Shown: piece by piece, positions 62,800 to 64,000 of the stretch | How positions within the stretch are numbered: position 1 is the first letter of the stretch | How the letters are laid out: the number at the start of each line of letters is the position of its first letter | NCBI GenBank assembly: GCA_028695735.1 | Contig: JAQVIJ010000001.1 | Coordinates: forward strand, 175,081 to 239,080 | Direction of reading: 5' to 3' | DNA: 64,000 nucleotides | Origin: Deltaproteobacteria bacterium | Lineage (GTDB): Bacteria; Desulfobacterota; Dissulfuribacteria; Dissulfuribacterales; DYLC01 | The notes under the pieces: model-generated | Databases searched by the model: none | Seen by the model: only the letters and a program-made list of their open reading frames with translations | Told to the model about the DNA's origin: nothing | Translations under genes and position numbers: made by a program

Positions 62800-63930
62800 T
62801 CATTCCTTGCTCTTGTCATCAGAAGCCTGAGTGGAAGCAGCAGGCTTGGCGCAACAGGATGACCCCTTGCCCAGCCGCCTTCCGATACCCACTGCAGCAT
62901 GCACGCCTATGGCAGCGGCAGCCACTCCCAAAATGGTCTTGCCAGCGGACTCTGCGCTGGAAACAACGCCTCTATCCCCTGGAATGGCCACACTGGGAAG
63001 CCTCTCATAAAACGGGGTCATGGTATCCCAGAAATTGGGCTCCGTGCAGCCGACACAGCCATGCCCCACACTTACAGGCCATACGCCCACATCGTTAAAG
63101 CGCACTGCCGGGCAATTGGCATAGGTTTCAGGGCCTTTACAGCCCACTTTATAGAGGCAATAGCCCTTTTTATGGCCTTCGTCCCCGAACTTCTCCACAA
63201 ATCTGCCTTCATCGAAGTGGGCGCGGCGCTCGCAGTGGTCATGTATCTTGCGGCCATAGGCAAAAAGCGGCCTGCCCAAAGAATCGGTTTCAGGAAGGCG
63301 TTTGAAGGTGAGGAAGTGCAGGACCGTGCCCAGGAAATTTATGGGGTTCGGCGGGCATCCGGAGATGTTTACAATGGGTTTGTCGTGAATGATGCTGTTT
63401 ACACCCACAGCGCCTGTGGGATTGGGGGCTGCGGCCTGAATGCCGCCGTATGTGGCGCAGGTACCTATGGCAATGATGGCAGCTGCCTTGGGCGCCACCT
63501 CTTTGAGGATGGAAAGCGCTGTGCGGCCTCCGATCTTGCAATAGATGCCGCCGTCCTTGGTGGGAATGGCGCCTTCCACCACACATACAAACTTGCCGTC
63601 GTACTTGGTGATGGTGTCGTGCAGGCAGGTCTCGGCCTGACGGCCCGCGGCAGCCATTACCGTCTCATGGTAATCCAGTGAGATGATGTCCAGAATCAGA
63701 CGGCCAATGTCAGGATGAGAGGCGCGCAACAATGCCTCGGTGCAGCCGGTACATTCCTGAAAATGAAGCCAGACCACCGGCGGCCTTTGGGGGGATGCAG
63801 CCGCTTCGACGATTTGAGGGACCATCTCTGAGGAAAGACCCAACGCAGCGGCGGCCATGGTACAGGCCTTGAGAAAGCTGCGTCTGTCCAGAGTGGGATT
63901 CAGGTCAGAGAGATGAAGATTGCGGGACAT
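62800..63930 (-). CDS. hyaA: NiFe hydrogenase small subunit with Tat signal
   Basis: A 376-residue iron-sulfur subunit. The twin-arginine signal is at residues 15-35 (DRRSFLKACTMAAAALGL). The proximal cluster motif is ECTGCTEALLRASHP; the Gly between the Cys pair is that of standard, not oxygen-tolerant, enzymes, which have CTCC. GTCATYGGIQAAAPNPTGA and the C-terminal Cys motifs for the distal and medial clusters follow (HDHCERRAHF, CLYKVGCKGPETYANCPAV, GHGCVGCTEPNFWD). A membrane tail ends the protein (TILGVAAAAIGVHAAVGIG). GGAGGCATC precedes the ATG. Confidence 0.96.
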   Translation of the reverse strand: MSRNLHLSDLNPTLDRRSFLKACTMAAAALGLSSEMVPQIVEAAASPQRPPVVWLHFQECTGCTEALLRASHPDIGRLILDIISLDYHETVMAAAGRQAETCLHDTITKYDGKFVCVVEGAIPTKDGGIYCKIGGRTALSILKEVAPKAAAIIAIGTCATYGGIQAAAPNPTGAVGVNSIIHDKPIVNISGCPPNPINFLGTVLHFLTFKRLPETDSLGRPLFAYGRKIHDHCERRAHFDEGRFVEKFGDEGHKKGYCLYKVGCKGPETYANCPAVRFNDVGVWPVSVGHGCVGCTEPNFWDTMTPFYERLPSVAIPGDRGVVSSAESAGKTILGVAAAAIGVHAAVGIGRRLGKGSSCCAKPAASTQASDDKSKE

Positions 63931-64000
63931 GATGCCTCCTTTCCGTCTCTTTACGAGACCAAGCGAAATAAGTTACAGACATGCCAACCTAAAAACTCTT

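Overview
The window looks like part of the chromosome of a motile, anaerobic, Gram-negative bacterium, most likely a Desulfobacterota (deltaproteobacterial) lineage. This rests on gene content: a Tol envelope system, the futalosine route to menaquinone (mqnB, mqnD), tRNA-dependent amidation (gatCAB), a fused ThiD-ThiN, a Tat-exported NiFe uptake hydrogenase with a cytochrome b, and a heavily glycosylated polar-type flagellin. No 16S rRNA gene is present, so the placement is an inference.

Positions 1-22110 are almost entirely one minus-strand block. Read in the direction of transcription it runs Smr-domain protein, tmk, tatB, tatC, a small HTH protein, gatB, mtnA, tadA, tRNA-Ser(CGA), serS, a short UvrD-like helicase, gatC, gatA, a three-gene signalling group (small protein, HDOD, GGDEF), argG, mqnB, a BrnT/CopG-type toxin-antitoxin module, mqnD, tolQ, tolR, tolA, tolB, cpoB and a truncated periplasmic-binding protein. 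The toxin-antitoxin module sits between two copies of a 20-bp sequence that is at once the 3' end of mqnB and the start of mqnD, so it has split a formerly overlapping gene pair.

Positions 22214-36774 are plus strand: recN, a PpiD-type foldase, manC, a phosphomannomutase, thiDN, class I fumarase, a DedA protein, then pseF, a Pse-associated methylase, pseG, pseH and pseI for CMP-pseudaminic acid. The sugar genes are in part clearly richer in A+T than their neighbours. Intergenic repeats lie at 28760-29120 and 35638-35666.

Positions 36799-54096 hold a flagellin-glycosylation locus: flgM behind a sigma-28 promoter, a sugar amidotransferase (PseA-like) with HisH- and HisF-like partners, two gene relics, a 1453-residue Maf flagellin glycosyltransferase fused to TPR repeats and a second glycosyltransferase-like domain, then fliC (behind a near-perfect sigma-28 promoter), fliD, fliS, fliT-like, two flaG genes and a GT4 glycosyltransferase. 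The flagellin has an unusual Ser/Thr-rich hexapeptide-repeat central domain, a likely target of the sugar made here. pseB and pseC are not in the window.

Positions 54293-63930 carry a Pro-rich SH3-domain envelope protein, a prenyltransferase-repeat protein, mnmG, nadE, the small SRP RNA, tRNA-Ser(GGA), and a hydrogenase operon (small subunit, large subunit, cytochrome b). The hydrogenase small subunit has a twin-arginine signal and would use the TatBC encoded at 19738-20724.
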